The notes: generated by a model not told the origin, from the sequence alone. A stretch of DNA of 40,677 nt from Alphaproteobacteria bacterium (GCA_030836535.1 JAURPT010000121.1:1-40677), one strand, 5' to 3'. Counted from the first letter of the stretch, positions 8,961-17,738 are shown. Numbers and translations: made by a program.

Positions 8961-10316
8961 TCAATACCGTTTGGAGGCCCCTTTGCAGGTTGTCGGCGGC
9001 AATTGGTTATAGCCCCGGTCATAGTAAAAGGCGGGGGCGTTGTTTCCCAGGCCGATACCGCGCACAAGGAAGGCCTGCGCCAGGTCAGCGAAGCCTTTAC
9101 CCGATTTGGTCTTCTCTAAGTAGGAGGCCGTGAAGTAGTCTCGTACATTCAGCCGCAACATGGTGCAGGAATTGGCCGCCAGGGCCGTCGTCATCACCAT
9201 ATCGTTATAGAAGGCGGCATGGCGACGGTGGTTTTCTTTGGGCGGCGTTCCGCAATTCACGAGGCTGAAATTATTGAGCCAGTCGATGGCATTGGCACTT
9301 AGCCCGCTCATGCAGGAGCGGTCCTCCATCACGGCGTGGCACACATTGCCCTTGGCGGCCCGATAGTTGCCGCTGTGGAATTTGTCTCGGGATAGCGTGC
9401 CCGTGGCGGTATCCCAGCCAACGCCCCAGACGCCGCAGGTGCCGCCAGAACCCTCCGACCCATGGGCATTGACCATCTGACAGGCCATGGCCAGCCCGCC
9501 ACGAATGGCGGTGCGATGGGCGGCAATGGCGCGGTTAATGAGCTGCCATTGCCTGCGATTGCCAGTCAGGATTTTGGAGACCTTTTTGTCATGGGCATCG
9601 AACTGGCGCTGCACATATTGGTTATAGCGGATCTTCCAAAGGTTCATGTTATTACCGGTATATTTCGTGAGGTCCGGCTTAGGCGGCACCTTGGTGAATT
9701 TGGGGCTGACATAACGCACATTGCAGCCCGCTTTTTTGAGGGCATCGCCCGTTTTATGGGCGCTGGGTTCATGCCAGATGCCGCTTTGGGCCAGAAAGTC
9801 GATCACAAGCGCATCGCAGCCTTTGTCGATCTGCGGGCATTCTGTCAGACCGTCAATTTCTTCACCAAAGGGTGTTGGGCGACCTTTGGGCGCTGAGGCA
9901 GGCTCGGGTATTTCACCCCAATCCTTGTCAGAGAGTTCCTTGGAGGGTTGCAGTGCACAATGCGTGGCCAGCCAATAGACATAAGCATTGCCTGCCTGGG
10001 TAAAGAGCAGGGCAGGGGTGCTGCCATCTGCGGGCAGGTTCGCCAAGTTAATGACCCAGCCGGGCCAGTCCTCTGCGTTGACGGTTTCGCCATCAATCAC
10101 GGGTTCCAGTTCCACGCCTTCTGTTGGGCCATTGGCCAGCAGGCGCACGTCAATAGGCCCGGCGCAGACCGGTGCCTGGAAGAAGGCAACGAAGCTATTG
10201 GTCAACCCGCACGGAAAACGGTCCTGGTCATAGAGGATGCCGCTGGAGACCGGCCCGCCGGCGATGATGGACTGCATCAGGGGGGGCGTCATTCTCATTG
10301 ATCTCGCCATCAACAT
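8961..10316 (-). CDS. Downstream-frame half of a split dockerin protein; possible caspase-like (clan CD) domain
   Basis: This 451-codon frame has no convincing start of its own. Its first residues (APLMQSIIAGG after frame correction) complete the second dockerin-like EF-hand of the upstream frame. It continues for about 1.3 kb without a stop and is cysteine-rich. A segment CDALVIDFLAQ...DALKKAGCNV, a His motif MVNAHGSEGSGG and, about 50 residues later, a Cys motif DRSCMSGLSANAIDWLNN resemble the strand order and His/Cys dyad of caspase-like peptidases. That reading is inference from motif shape only. The simplest view is one secreted protein spanning 8961-11466 with a +1 shift at the C run 10280-10286. 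Alternatives are a pseudogene or a base-calling error. Confidence 0.6.
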   Translation of the reverse strand: MLMARSMRMTPPLMQSIIAGGPVSSGILYDQDRFPCGLTNSFVAFFQAPVCAGPIDVRLLANGPTEGVELEPVIDGETVNAEDWPGWVINLANLPADGSTPALLFTQAGNAYVYWLATHCALQPSKELSDKDWGEIPEPASAPKGRPTPFGEEIDGLTECPQIDKGCDALVIDFLAQSGIWHEPSAHKTGDALKKAGCNVRYVSPKFTKVPPKPDLTKYTGNNMNLWKIRYNQYVQRQFDAHDKKVSKILTGNRRQWQLINRAIAAHRTAIRGGLAMACQMVNAHGSEGSGGTCGVWGVGWDTATGTLSRDKFHSGNYRAAKGNVCHAVMEDRSCMSGLSANAIDWLNNFSLVNCGTPPKENHRRHAAFYNDMVMTTALAANSCTMLRLNVRDYFTASYLEKTKSGKGFADLAQAFLVRGIGLGNNAPAFYYDRGYNQLPPTTCKGASKRY

Positions 10317-11466
10317 TCACGTCGGCAGCTGCAGCACAGCCAACCTCGCGATAGGCCTCCATCGTGCCTGGACCGCTGGTGAGCTTGTTGAGCAAACCAG
10401 CATCAGCTGTGTCGATGGTGCCGTCCTCGTTGATATCGCCCAGCAGATAGGCGGGTGTCATGCCAATCGGCAGGTTGCCAATGTCCGGCCGCTGGTTGTG
10501 GGCGGCGCTGGTGGGTGTTTGTTCTGTGTAGTCTTCTTTCGATTGAGCACCGCGCAGGGCCACCAGAGATTGGATTTGCTGTTCGACAAGAAACGGGTCG
10601 GTTTGCGCCCGTGGCATCATCAGGGGCAGGACATACCGTGCCAGCACGATGCCAGCATTGTATTCTACAGTCTCACGCGCCCGGCGCACCTGGAGCTGGC
10701 GAAAGCGGCGTTCGGCGTGGCTCATACGGGGTTTGCTGTCTTCAACATGGGTGGGCTGGGTGCTGTGAGCAGGCGGCGTGGTGCTGTGGTCATGCCCCCC
10801 ATGACCTGACTGATCACGACCGTCATCTGGCTGGTCGATGACCACAATGGGTGGTGTGGAGTCGGTTTGAGGTTGACGATCTGTGGGGTCGTGCTCGGGT
10901 GTTATTTGAAGGGCTGGTGTATGGGTGGGCGTGGGCTCAGATTCCTGTGTCACGTCGATGGCGGGCGTGTTTGTCTCCAGCGCCTCTTCACTTGTGATGT
11001 CTTCTGGGTTTGTGGCGTCTTCTGGCTCAACAATGATAGCCGTAGTGCTACCCGGCACTTCACCTGGTATTTCAGCAGGCATTTCAAATGTGCCTTCGAT
11101 GGTCCCTTCGGTCGTGGTGGTCGTCACCGTTTCTGTGATGATGGTGGTGCTGTTCGGGCCTTCGATGGTCGTGACCGTCTGATCGACTGTTTCGGTGGGG
11201 GTGGTGGTTACCGTCAGGCCGTTTTCCAGTGTCTTGCTGGTCGTTTCACCGACCGTGGTGGCGCTGGATTCTGTGACATCAGTGACAGTGCCCCTTTGCT
11301 GAACCGGTGTTGTCGGTGCGGAAAAAGGGGCAAGTGACATGGACTCAGAAAATACGGAGGGAGGCAGGTCTGTTTCCTGCCCAAGGGCCGGGTTTACCGC
11401 CAGGAACGCGGCCAGCGCGACCGAACAAGTGGTAAAAGACGTCGTGGAACCATAACTCTTACGCAT
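10228..11466 (-). CDS. Secreted Thr/Pro-rich protein with dockerin-like EF-hand pair (upstream-frame half)
   Basis: The start used is the ATG at 11466, preceded by AGGAAGGGG. It is followed by a signal peptide ending near ALGQ. About 200 residues of Thr/Glu/Pro-rich low-complexity sequence follow, with repeated TVTTT and TETV runs and a His-rich HGGHDHS patch, typical of an extracellular linker. A basic helical segment comes next. Near the end there is a dockerin type I-like repeat, GDINEDGTIDTADAGLL, and a second one, ADVNVDGEINENDA, which is cut off where the frame diverges at the C run. Past that point 18 unrelated codons lead to the stop. Dockerin-like Ca2+ loops bind cohesins or stabilise secreted proteins. 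Divergent from the CsgG-like gene. Confidence 0.75.
   Translation of the reverse strand: MRKSYGSTTSFTTCSVALAAFLAVNPALGQETDLPPSVFSESMSLAPFSAPTTPVQQRGTVTDVTESSATTVGETTSKTLENGLTVTTTPTETVDQTVTTIEGPNSTTIITETVTTTTTEGTIEGTFEMPAEIPGEVPGSTTAIIVEPEDATNPEDITSEEALETNTPAIDVTQESEPTPTHTPALQITPEHDPTDRQPQTDSTPPIVVIDQPDDGRDQSGHGGHDHSTTPPAHSTQPTHVEDSKPRMSHAERRFRQLQVRRARETVEYNAGIVLARYVLPLMMPRAQTDPFLVEQQIQSLVALRGAQSKEDYTEQTPTSAAHNQRPDIGNLPIGMTPAYLLGDINEDGTIDTADAGLLNKLTSGPGTMEAYREVGCAAAADVNVDGEINENDAPPDAVHHRRRAGLQRHPL
10280..10286 (-). other. C7 run where the reading frame changes by +1
   Basis: The minus strand reads GAC GCC CCC CCT in the upstream frame. Skipping one C gives GCC CCC CTG ATG CAG, which extends the second EF-hand naturally (A-P-L-M-Q). 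Proline CCC-C sites are known to be prone to +1 slippage. A homopolymer length error in the assembly would look the same. Confidence 0.7.
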
Positions 11467-11612
11467 GATTGATACCCCTTCCTGCCTATGAAGGTAGCGT
11501 ATCATCAAGGCAAGGCTTCTCGCCAGTTTTCCCGGATATCGTCGGGTAACATTGCCGGTAGGGGCCGTGCTGGTCTAAAGTGACAGGGCTCAGTGAGGGG
11601 GGGTAGGTGCCA

Positions 11613-12644
11613 ATGCGAGAATACGGAATCTCACTTTCAGTCGGTGTTTTGGTTGCAGGTGTCATGGCGGTTGTTGCTGCCCAGCCCGTATTTGCACAAG
11701 ACAGCGTATTTACAGTCGATACAACCGCAGAGACGGGGTTTTTCACGCCGGATTTCGGTCTGCAGGACAACGTGCGCGAGCTTGAAGGCCCCAAGCGCAC
11801 GGTGGCTGTTGGCCGTGTCAATAGCACCGGGTCTTTCGCTGCCTTCTTTGGCGACTGGGATCAGGGCGGCGGTTTGGAAGCCATCATGATGGATGCGCTG
11901 GTGCAATCCGGCCAGTTTGAGGTGGTTGACCGTGCGGCCATAGATGCCGTGCTCGCCCAGCAGCAAATGACAGAATCCGGCATGACAGCAGGCGGCACCG
12001 GCCCGCGCGCGGGGCGGCTTAAGGCTGCACAATTACTGGTGATTGGTTCCATTACGCAAGTAGACCTCGACACCAAGGGTACGGACGTGAATATCGGCGT
12101 CGGCATCGGCCGTATGGGCCAGGCCGGGGTCGGGGCTGCCTTTCGTTCTGGTACGCTGGTGATGGATGTGCGGCTAGTGGACACAGAGACGTCGCAGATC
12201 ATCAATACGTTCAGCGCCCGGCAGAAGGTCAAGGATCGCTCGACGTCGGTGGATGTGACCTATGATGTCGTCAGCTTCGGGACCACGTCCTTCTGGAAAA
12301 CCCCGCTGGGCGATGCCATGCGCGAGCTGATCGGCAATCTGACGCAGCAGATTGTTGCGGCCAGCCAAGGCGTGCCCTGGTCGGCTAAGGTAATCGACTT
12401 CAGCGACGGGCGCCTGTTTATCAACTCGGGCGCCAGAAGCGGCCTGCAGGTGGGAGATGAGTTTGCCGTTAAACGGGTCGCCCGCGTGTTCACCGACCCC
12501 GATACAGGTGAAGTGCTTAGCACCCGGTACAAAGAGCTGGGTACAGTCAATATCATCGTTGTGGAAGACAGGATGGCTGAAGGGCTCTATGTTCCTGTCT
12601 CGACCATGGCGCCTGAACTGGGCGACATGGTAACGATGGACTGA
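11613..12644 (+). CDS. CsgG-family outer-membrane-associated protein
   Basis: The protein is 343 residues from the ATG at 11613; a GTG two codons earlier is also possible. A purine-rich AGGGGGGG stretch precedes it. A signal peptide ends near AQPVFAQ with no lipobox cysteine, unlike E. coli CsgG, which is a lipoprotein. The core matches CsgG: KRTVAVGRVNSTG, LVQSGQFEVVDRAAIDAVLAQQQ, AAQLLVIGSITQV and VMDVRLVDTETSQI. The C-terminal 90 residues add a domain with GVPWSAKVIDFSDGRLFINSGARSGLQVGDEFAV, seen in CsgG-like proteins outside curli operons. No other curli genes are present. A role in export or envelope assembly is plausible but unproven. It is divergent from the dockerin-like protein. Confidence 0.82.
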   Translation: MREYGISLSVGVLVAGVMAVVAAQPVFAQDSVFTVDTTAETGFFTPDFGLQDNVRELEGPKRTVAVGRVNSTGSFAAFFGDWDQGGGLEAIMMDALVQSGQFEVVDRAAIDAVLAQQQMTESGMTAGGTGPRAGRLKAAQLLVIGSITQVDLDTKGTDVNIGVGIGRMGQAGVGAAFRSGTLVMDVRLVDTETSQIINTFSARQKVKDRSTSVDVTYDVVSFGTTSFWKTPLGDAMRELIGNLTQQIVAASQGVPWSAKVIDFSDGRLFINSGARSGLQVGDEFAVKRVARVFTDPDTGEVLSTRYKELGTVNIIVVEDRMAEGLYVPVSTMAPELGDMVTMD

Positions 12645-12714
12645 CGGACGCAGATAACGGCCCCGTCGCCTATATAGTTTTGGGGACAGGAACATTCGGG
12701 CACAACTCGTCAAA

Positions 12715-13356
12715 TTGCTGAAGAAGCTACCGCTTGATGTGCGCTACGCGGTCATGGCCAAGACCCACCGCCGTCTTTGGGAGGCAGCTGGCGTTGTTTT
12801 TGTTCATATTCCCAAGGCAGCTGGTACCAGCATTGGCAATGCCATTTACGGGCGACATATCGGGCATTCTTCTGCCCGGCAGATAAATTTGATGTCCCCC
12901 GGTGCCCTGCAGCAATTGCCGAGTTTTGCTTTGTCGCGCAATCCATGGGACCGGGCTGTCTCTGCCTATCAATTTGTCATACAGGACGGTACTGAGCATA
13001 TCAAACCACAGCGACAAGCACTTTATGACACGCCGGCCTTCAGCAGTTTTGAGCGGTATGTTGAAGAGTGGCTAGCGGTGACAGATCTTGAAAAGGCGCG
13101 CCCTGCTTTCAGACCGCAGCAACTCTATGTCACTGACAAGCGCGGCTCGCTCCTCGTTAACCGGGTGTTACCCATGGAAGACATGCATGCCGTGCAGCAA
13201 TATCTGGAAGAGACCATGGCAGAGCCTGTGGAAATCAGACATCTGAACCGCAGTAAAAGAGGCGATTACCGCGACTACTACACATCGCCCCGCCTGCGAA
13301 ACATCGTGGGTGATGTTTACAGTCGCGATGTCACCCTGTTTAATTACGACTTCTAA
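12715..13356 (+). CDS. Second sulfotransferase family 2-type protein
   Basis: From the TTG at 12715 the protein is 213 residues. The PAPS-binding motif FVHIPKAAGTS is at residues 29-39. The 3'-phosphate motif ALSRNPWDRAVSAYQ follows near residue 70. The C-terminus has the family pattern LNRSKRGDYRDYYTS...VYSRDVTLFNYDF. The start is uncertain: TTG 12715 has no ribosome-binding site, while the frame is open upstream to an ATT at 12694 that follows ACAGGAAC, and an ATG at 12754 would still keep the motif. It would transfer sulfate from PAPS to an unknown acceptor. It lies 22 bases before the glutamine amidotransferase gene and probably shares its transcript. Confidence 0.78.
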   Translation: MLKKLPLDVRYAVMAKTHRRLWEAAGVVFVHIPKAAGTSIGNAIYGRHIGHSSARQINLMSPGALQQLPSFALSRNPWDRAVSAYQFVIQDGTEHIKPQRQALYDTPAFSSFERYVEEWLAVTDLEKARPAFRPQQLYVTDKRGSLLVNRVLPMEDMHAVQQYLEETMAEPVEIRHLNRSKRGDYRDYYTSPRLRNIVGDVYSRDVTLFNYDF

Positions 13357-13377
13357 CACTGATACGGACGCGCACCT

Positions 13378-14190
13378 ATGCCGCTTAAGCTATTGATTAT
13401 TGACGCCTATTCACCCGGTGCTCGTGCGCGGGTCAAGGAATCTGATGCGACCCATGCCGGTGAGTTGCTGGCGGCTTCCGTGCGCGTACACGATGCGGAA
13501 GCCAACATTGATATTGTTGATTTTGACGCTGACGGTGCAGCCCTGCCGCAACCGCTTGAAAATTATGGCGGGGTACTCTGGACCGGGTCGAACATGACGA
13601 TCCATCGGCTCAATCCGATGATCGAAGCGCAGATCGATCTTTGCCGTAATGTCTATGATACCGGGGTCCCGCAATTTGGTATTTGCTGGGGCTTACAGAT
13701 GGGCTGTGTGGCAGCGGGTGGCGAGGTGCAGGCCAACCCGAAGGGACCGGAGATTGCCTGGGCGCGCGGTGTGACGTTGACGGAGGAAGGCCGGGCGCAT
13801 CCGTTTACGTCGGTCAAGCCGGAAACATATGATGCCCTGTGTTGGCACAGCGATGCCGTGACGCAATTGCCGGAAGGAGCAACATTGCTGGCGACCAATG
13901 ACAAGGGTGTGCAGGCGGCAATCTTCCGTCGAGGTGAGGGGGAGTTTTGGGCAACGCAATATCACCTGGAATATCACGGCGATGAAGTTGCTGCTCTGCT
14001 GGACCAGTTTCGCGATTATCTGATTGAGAGTGAAATCTTCACAGCTGATGGCTTGGCCGCCATGCAGGGTGAAATGCGGTCCTTGGCCGCTGAAGGCAAA
14101 AAGGGCGCAGTCCCGGAAGAACTACGCCCTGTTGTTGATCCCCTTGTCCGCTCGGCGGAACTGGGTGCCTGGCTAGGCAGCATTCGCTGA
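13378..14190 (+). CDS. Class I glutamine amidotransferase (GMP synthase-like GATase domain)
   Basis: The 270-residue protein has the nucleophile elbow FGICWGLQMG with Cys103, and the His/Glu of the triad in QYHLEYH (His196, Glu198). It lacks a synthetase domain, so it belongs to the stand-alone GATases of the GuaA-like group, which often hydrolyse gamma-glutamyl compounds or supply ammonia to a partner. About 60 residues follow the catalytic core, longer than a bare GATase domain. It follows the second sulfotransferase by 22 bases. Its 3' end overlaps the convergent propeller gene by 18 bases. Partner and substrate are unknown. Confidence 0.85.
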   Translation: MPLKLLIIDAYSPGARARVKESDATHAGELLAASVRVHDAEANIDIVDFDADGAALPQPLENYGGVLWTGSNMTIHRLNPMIEAQIDLCRNVYDTGVPQFGICWGLQMGCVAAGGEVQANPKGPEIAWARGVTLTEEGRAHPFTSVKPETYDALCWHSDAVTQLPEGATLLATNDKGVQAAIFRRGEGEFWATQYHLEYHGDEVAALLDQFRDYLIESEIFTADGLAAMQGEMRSLAAEGKKGAVPEELRPVVDPLVRSAELGAWLGSIR

Positions 14191-15186
14191 ATTAGACGGC
14201 CAAGAAGGGTCTCTGGTCCAGCGCTTGTGCGACGGCCCATCCGGCCCGCGCGACTGGCCTGCGTGTTCGGGATAAACCGTGGCAGTGTAGATGTCGCCAT
14301 GCTTGTCCATGGCCATCTGGTGAATGTAGATAGCCAGATTAGCATGCCGTTCCAGCTCTTCACCGGTGTTTACATCCATCACCACCAGGTCATGCATGTC
14401 CGATGACGCATAGATCTTGTCGCCGTAGATCGCCAGGCTCAGCGGCACAATATGGGTCCACTCTTCCAGAAAGTTCCCATCCGCATCAAAAATCTGGATA
14501 CGGCTTTTACGATTGGGGTCCGGGTGATAGCGTTCTTCGGCGATCTGGCCAGGCACGGTCATATAGTCGTGCAGCGCGCCACCGGTGAAGTCGACCACAA
14601 ACAGGCGGCCATCGGGGGCCTGTGCCATGGCATGGGGCGAGTTGAACTGGCCTGGCTCATTACCCCAGCCGCCAATTTCTTTGATGTATTCGCCCTCTGG
14701 TGAATACCAGATCATGCGGGCGTTCCAGTAGCCATCGGTCACAACGATATTGCCATTGGCCTGTACAACAACTGCTGTGGGGCCATTCAAGTGGTCCGGG
14801 TCATTGCCCGGCTCGCCAAAGGTGCCGATTTCGATCAGCAGGTCACCTTCCTTGTTGTATTTGCGCACAACATGGCCGTCGCGGTCGACCACCCAGAAGT
14901 CACCATCAATGATGTAAAGCGTGTGAGCACCCAGGGCGAAGCCAGGTTCGTCAGATGGCCCCCATTTACCAAGATAGTTGCCTTCCCGGTCGAACATGGA
15001 AATGGAGCTTTTACCCATTTTCTCAGGCGCCATGGCCATGGGGTGGGCGGCCCAGTGTTCTTTGTCTCGTGTAAACAGATAGATGATGCCGTCATCATCT
15101 GTGGCGATGCCCGACCCCATTTCAAATTGCATGTCGGCCGGATATTTCGGCCAGTCATCGATGAGGCGATAGTCTTGGTCGCTCAT
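14173..15186 (-). CDS. NHL-type beta-propeller protein, cytoplasmic paralogue
   Basis: The 337-residue protein has no signal peptide and starts at an ATG behind GGAGGGGAAAG. Repeated blade motifs such as GIATDDDGIIYLFTRD, GDFWVVDRDGHVVRKY, GNIVVTDGYWNARMIWY, PDGRLFVVDFTGG and GDIYTATVYPEHAG fit a six-bladed NHL/peptidyl-hydroxyglycine amidating lyase-like propeller. It is clearly paralogous to the lipoprotein encoded at 18091-19182: long blocks such as FALGAHT.Y.. and HWAAHP.AM..KMGKS are shared. It lies 3' of the TonB-dependent receptor gene on the same strand. Role unknown: lyase, lactonase or binding protein. It may be a substrate-processing partner for the receptor cluster. Confidence 0.75.
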   Translation of the reverse strand: MSDQDYRLIDDWPKYPADMQFEMGSGIATDDDGIIYLFTRDKEHWAAHPMAMAPEKMGKSSISMFDREGNYLGKWGPSDEPGFALGAHTLYIIDGDFWVVDRDGHVVRKYNKEGDLLIEIGTFGEPGNDPDHLNGPTAVVVQANGNIVVTDGYWNARMIWYSPEGEYIKEIGGWGNEPGQFNSPHAMAQAPDGRLFVVDFTGGALHDYMTVPGQIAEERYHPDPNRKSRIQIFDADGNFLEEWTHIVPLSLAIYGDKIYASSDMHDLVVMDVNTGEELERHANLAIYIHQMAMDKHGDIYTATVYPEHAGQSRGPDGPSHKRWTRDPSWPSNSANAA

Positions 15187-15282
15187 GGTCTTTCCCCTCC
15201 AGAATGTCCCTGTGGGCGTATTCTGCGCGCCTGCCGGTTTTGCTGCAAGGGTGAAATGGATCGCTTTTCGGGGTGACCAAAG

Positions 15283-15313
15283 AAAAACGCCGGACCCTGT
15301 GTAGAGCCCGGCG
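15283..15313 (-). terminator. Rho-independent terminator of the TonB receptor gene
   Basis: On the minus strand a stem CGCCGG/CCGGCG (15308-15313 with 15288-15293) encloses a 14-base loop and is followed by TTTTTC. It lies 26 bases after the receptor stop, so the downstream propeller gene probably has its own promoter or depends on read-through. Confidence 0.7.
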
Positions 15314-15338
15314 CTAAATTCGCGGATGTAAGCTTCGC

Positions 15339-17738
15339 TTAGAAGTTTACAGAACCTTCGAAGAACACGTGGCGGCCACGGTTCAGGTTCCAGACTTCAT
15401 CATCGCCAGCAGCCGTCAGGAACGGACGCGAGCCAGAGGTATTGACGAAGCGCTTGTCGGCCAGGTTACGGGCGATAATTGCAATTTCCCAGCGACCATC
15501 GATGTCACCAACAGAAGCAGCGATATCGAACGTAGCGTAAGAACCCTGAATGTGATCATTCAGGCTGTCTTCATTGGTGAAGTAGCTGGAAGAGAACTGC
15601 ATGTTGCCGGTCAGGCCCAGTTCCAGGCCATTGGCAAACGGTGCACGGTAGTCAACGCCGATGTTACCAGCCCATTTCGGGGCGCGGGCAGCGAAACGAC
15701 CGTTCAGTTCGGTGACGTCACCATCGTTCTTGTTCGGATCAAATGGCTTGGTGTACTTGGTACGCGTATAAGCCAGAGCACCGAAGATGCTGACGCCGTC
15801 AAGCGGTGTTAGCCAGTTGAAGTCAATGTCGATACCTTTGGTGGTCAACTCAGATGCGTTGGAGGTGGCAAACTGAATGGCAACAGCATCAAAGTTCTGC
15901 ACCTGCAGGTCTTCATAGACGTAGTAGAAACCAGCGACGTTCAAGGTGACGGTGCGGTCGGAGAACTGCATCTTGGCACCAACTTCACCACCCTTGGCTG
16001 TTTCTGAATCATAGATCAGACCAGCAGCGGTTGCCGCAGCAACTTCGGGGTCCGGATCGGCAATACCCAGTAGGCCGGCAGACGGCAGAGCAGAGTTGTC
16101 GATACCACCAGACTTAAAGCCGGTCTTGAATGAACCATAGAGGTTGACGTCGTCATTGACCTGGTAGCTCAGGGTTACTTCTGGTGAGAAGTTGTCATCC
16201 TTGAAGATAATGTCCGGAGAGACGTAACCGCTTTCGATAAAGGCACCGCCAGCCAGGAAGGAATGGACGTAAGGAACAACGATGTTGTTCACCTTCTTCT
16301 CGTCTGTCCAGCGAACACCACCAGACAGTTCCAGATCATCGGTAATGTTCCAGATCAAGCTGGCCCAGATGGACAGGGCTTCATTGTCATAGAAGTGCTG
16401 CTTGAAGTAGTCGGAGGAGTTGCCCGTTACGGGGTCAGCTGAAACCAGGCCGATGTTTACGGCGTGCTGGTTCGTGGCAAACAGAATATCACGTGATTCA
16501 TAGAACACGCCAATCATACCGTTGATTGGACCGTCGTAATTGGTCGTCAGGCGAACTTCCTGCGTGAACTGTTCTGTCTCATAGTCAACAAGACCACCGC
16601 CAACGCCGCCGGGGCTGCCATCAGCGAGAATGCCGCCATAACCGTACTGGGCCAAGTCGTGTGCAGACTGGTCAAGGTAACCGGTGACAGAGGTGATGGT
16701 CAGTTCGTCAGTGACGTCCCATTCCAATTCAAGGCGACCGAAGAAGATGTCGGATTCACCAAAGGACTGGCCACCATTCAGGTCCTGGTCCTGTGCCTGT
16801 ACGGAAAGAGCAGGATGGGCGTCGGTGCGGTAGTAGTAGTTGCCGCGCGTGTCACAGTCGTAACCGGCGGGGATGATGAGACTGCCACTCAGCAAAGTGA
16901 TGTCGTCAGCAATGCCATTGTCGCCACAAGAGTACACGGCATTACCCAGAGCGGAGTCTTTGTTCTGACGGATGTAGTTCAGCTTCAGGTTGGCGCTGAA
17001 GTTGTCCGTTGGGTCGACTTCGAAGGTCGCGCGAAGATTGATGTTTTCTTCACCCTTCTTCGGGTCAGAGTTGGGGCCTTCTGCATAAATCAGGCGGCTG
17101 ATGTTGTTGTAGCGTGCAGCCAGGCGGAAACCGGCTTTGTCGCTCAGCGGACCGGAAACATAGGCTTCGGTCGTGATGCCGCGTTCTTCAAGCTCGTAGG
17201 AGAACTTGCCGCCGATTTCCAGTTCGTCGGTTGCGCCCTTGGACTTCAGGGAAATCACACCACCAGAGGCAGACTTACCAAAGAAGAGGGACTGCGGGCC
17301 TTTCAGCACTTCAATCTGCTGCATGTCGAAGAAGGCAGACTGAACGATACGCATGGTGGCGACCTGAACACCGTCAAAGTCGAAAGCAACAGCGGAGTCA
17401 AATGCTGCGGAGATGTTGGAAGAACCAATACCGCGCAGAGACAGCTGACCACCGGAGCCAGAACCACCAACCTGAACGTTCAGGGTCGGGATGCGGCTGA
17501 CGATGTCAGCAATTTTGTCGTAGTTGAAACGGTCAATTGCCTGGCCGCCAACAGCAGTTACGGTTACGGGAACCGTCTGCAGGCTTTCTGTCTGCTTACG
17601 AGCCGTCACGGTGACTACGTCGACGTTAGCCAGGTTGGTCTGAGCAATAGCTGGTGCAGAGGCTACGGCGCCAAGGGCGAACGTAGAAGCTGCAGCCAGC
17701 AAAGTTCCGGCAGAGAGCCGGCCCTTAAATGCATTCAT
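15339..17738 (-). CDS. TonB-dependent outer membrane receptor
   Basis: The protein is 799 residues from the ATG at 17738, chosen for the CGAGG ribosome-binding site and the signal peptide that follows (ending near APAIAQ). A plug domain covers roughly residues 40-160, with VDVVTVTARKQTESLQTVPV, LRGIGSSN and EVLKGPQSLFFGKSASGGVI. The remaining 22-strand barrel ends in the family signature, a terminal phenylalanine (EGSVNF). It resembles the sphingomonad/Caulobacter-type receptors that take up non-siderophore organic compounds. No TonB, ExbB or ExbD gene is near. Divergent from a lipoprotein propeller, with a palindromic operator-like site between them, which suggests shared regulation. Confidence 0.93.
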   Translation of the reverse strand: MNAFKGRLSAGTLLAAASTFALGAVASAPAIAQTNLANVDVVTVTARKQTESLQTVPVTVTAVGGQAIDRFNYDKIADIVSRIPTLNVQVGGSGSGGQLSLRGIGSSNISAAFDSAVAFDFDGVQVATMRIVQSAFFDMQQIEVLKGPQSLFFGKSASGGVISLKSKGATDELEIGGKFSYELEERGITTEAYVSGPLSDKAGFRLAARYNNISRLIYAEGPNSDPKKGEENINLRATFEVDPTDNFSANLKLNYIRQNKDSALGNAVYSCGDNGIADDITLLSGSLIIPAGYDCDTRGNYYYRTDAHPALSVQAQDQDLNGGQSFGESDIFFGRLELEWDVTDELTITSVTGYLDQSAHDLAQYGYGGILADGSPGGVGGGLVDYETEQFTQEVRLTTNYDGPINGMIGVFYESRDILFATNQHAVNIGLVSADPVTGNSSDYFKQHFYDNEALSIWASLIWNITDDLELSGGVRWTDEKKVNNIVVPYVHSFLAGGAFIESGYVSPDIIFKDDNFSPEVTLSYQVNDDVNLYGSFKTGFKSGGIDNSALPSAGLLGIADPDPEVAAATAAGLIYDSETAKGGEVGAKMQFSDRTVTLNVAGFYYVYEDLQVQNFDAVAIQFATSNASELTTKGIDIDFNWLTPLDGVSIFGALAYTRTKYTKPFDPNKNDGDVTELNGRFAARAPKWAGNIGVDYRAPFANGLELGLTGNMQFSSSYFTNEDSLNDHIQGSYATFDIAASVGDIDGRWEIAIIARNLADKRFVNTSGSRPFLTAAGDDEVWNLNRGRHVFFEGSVNF

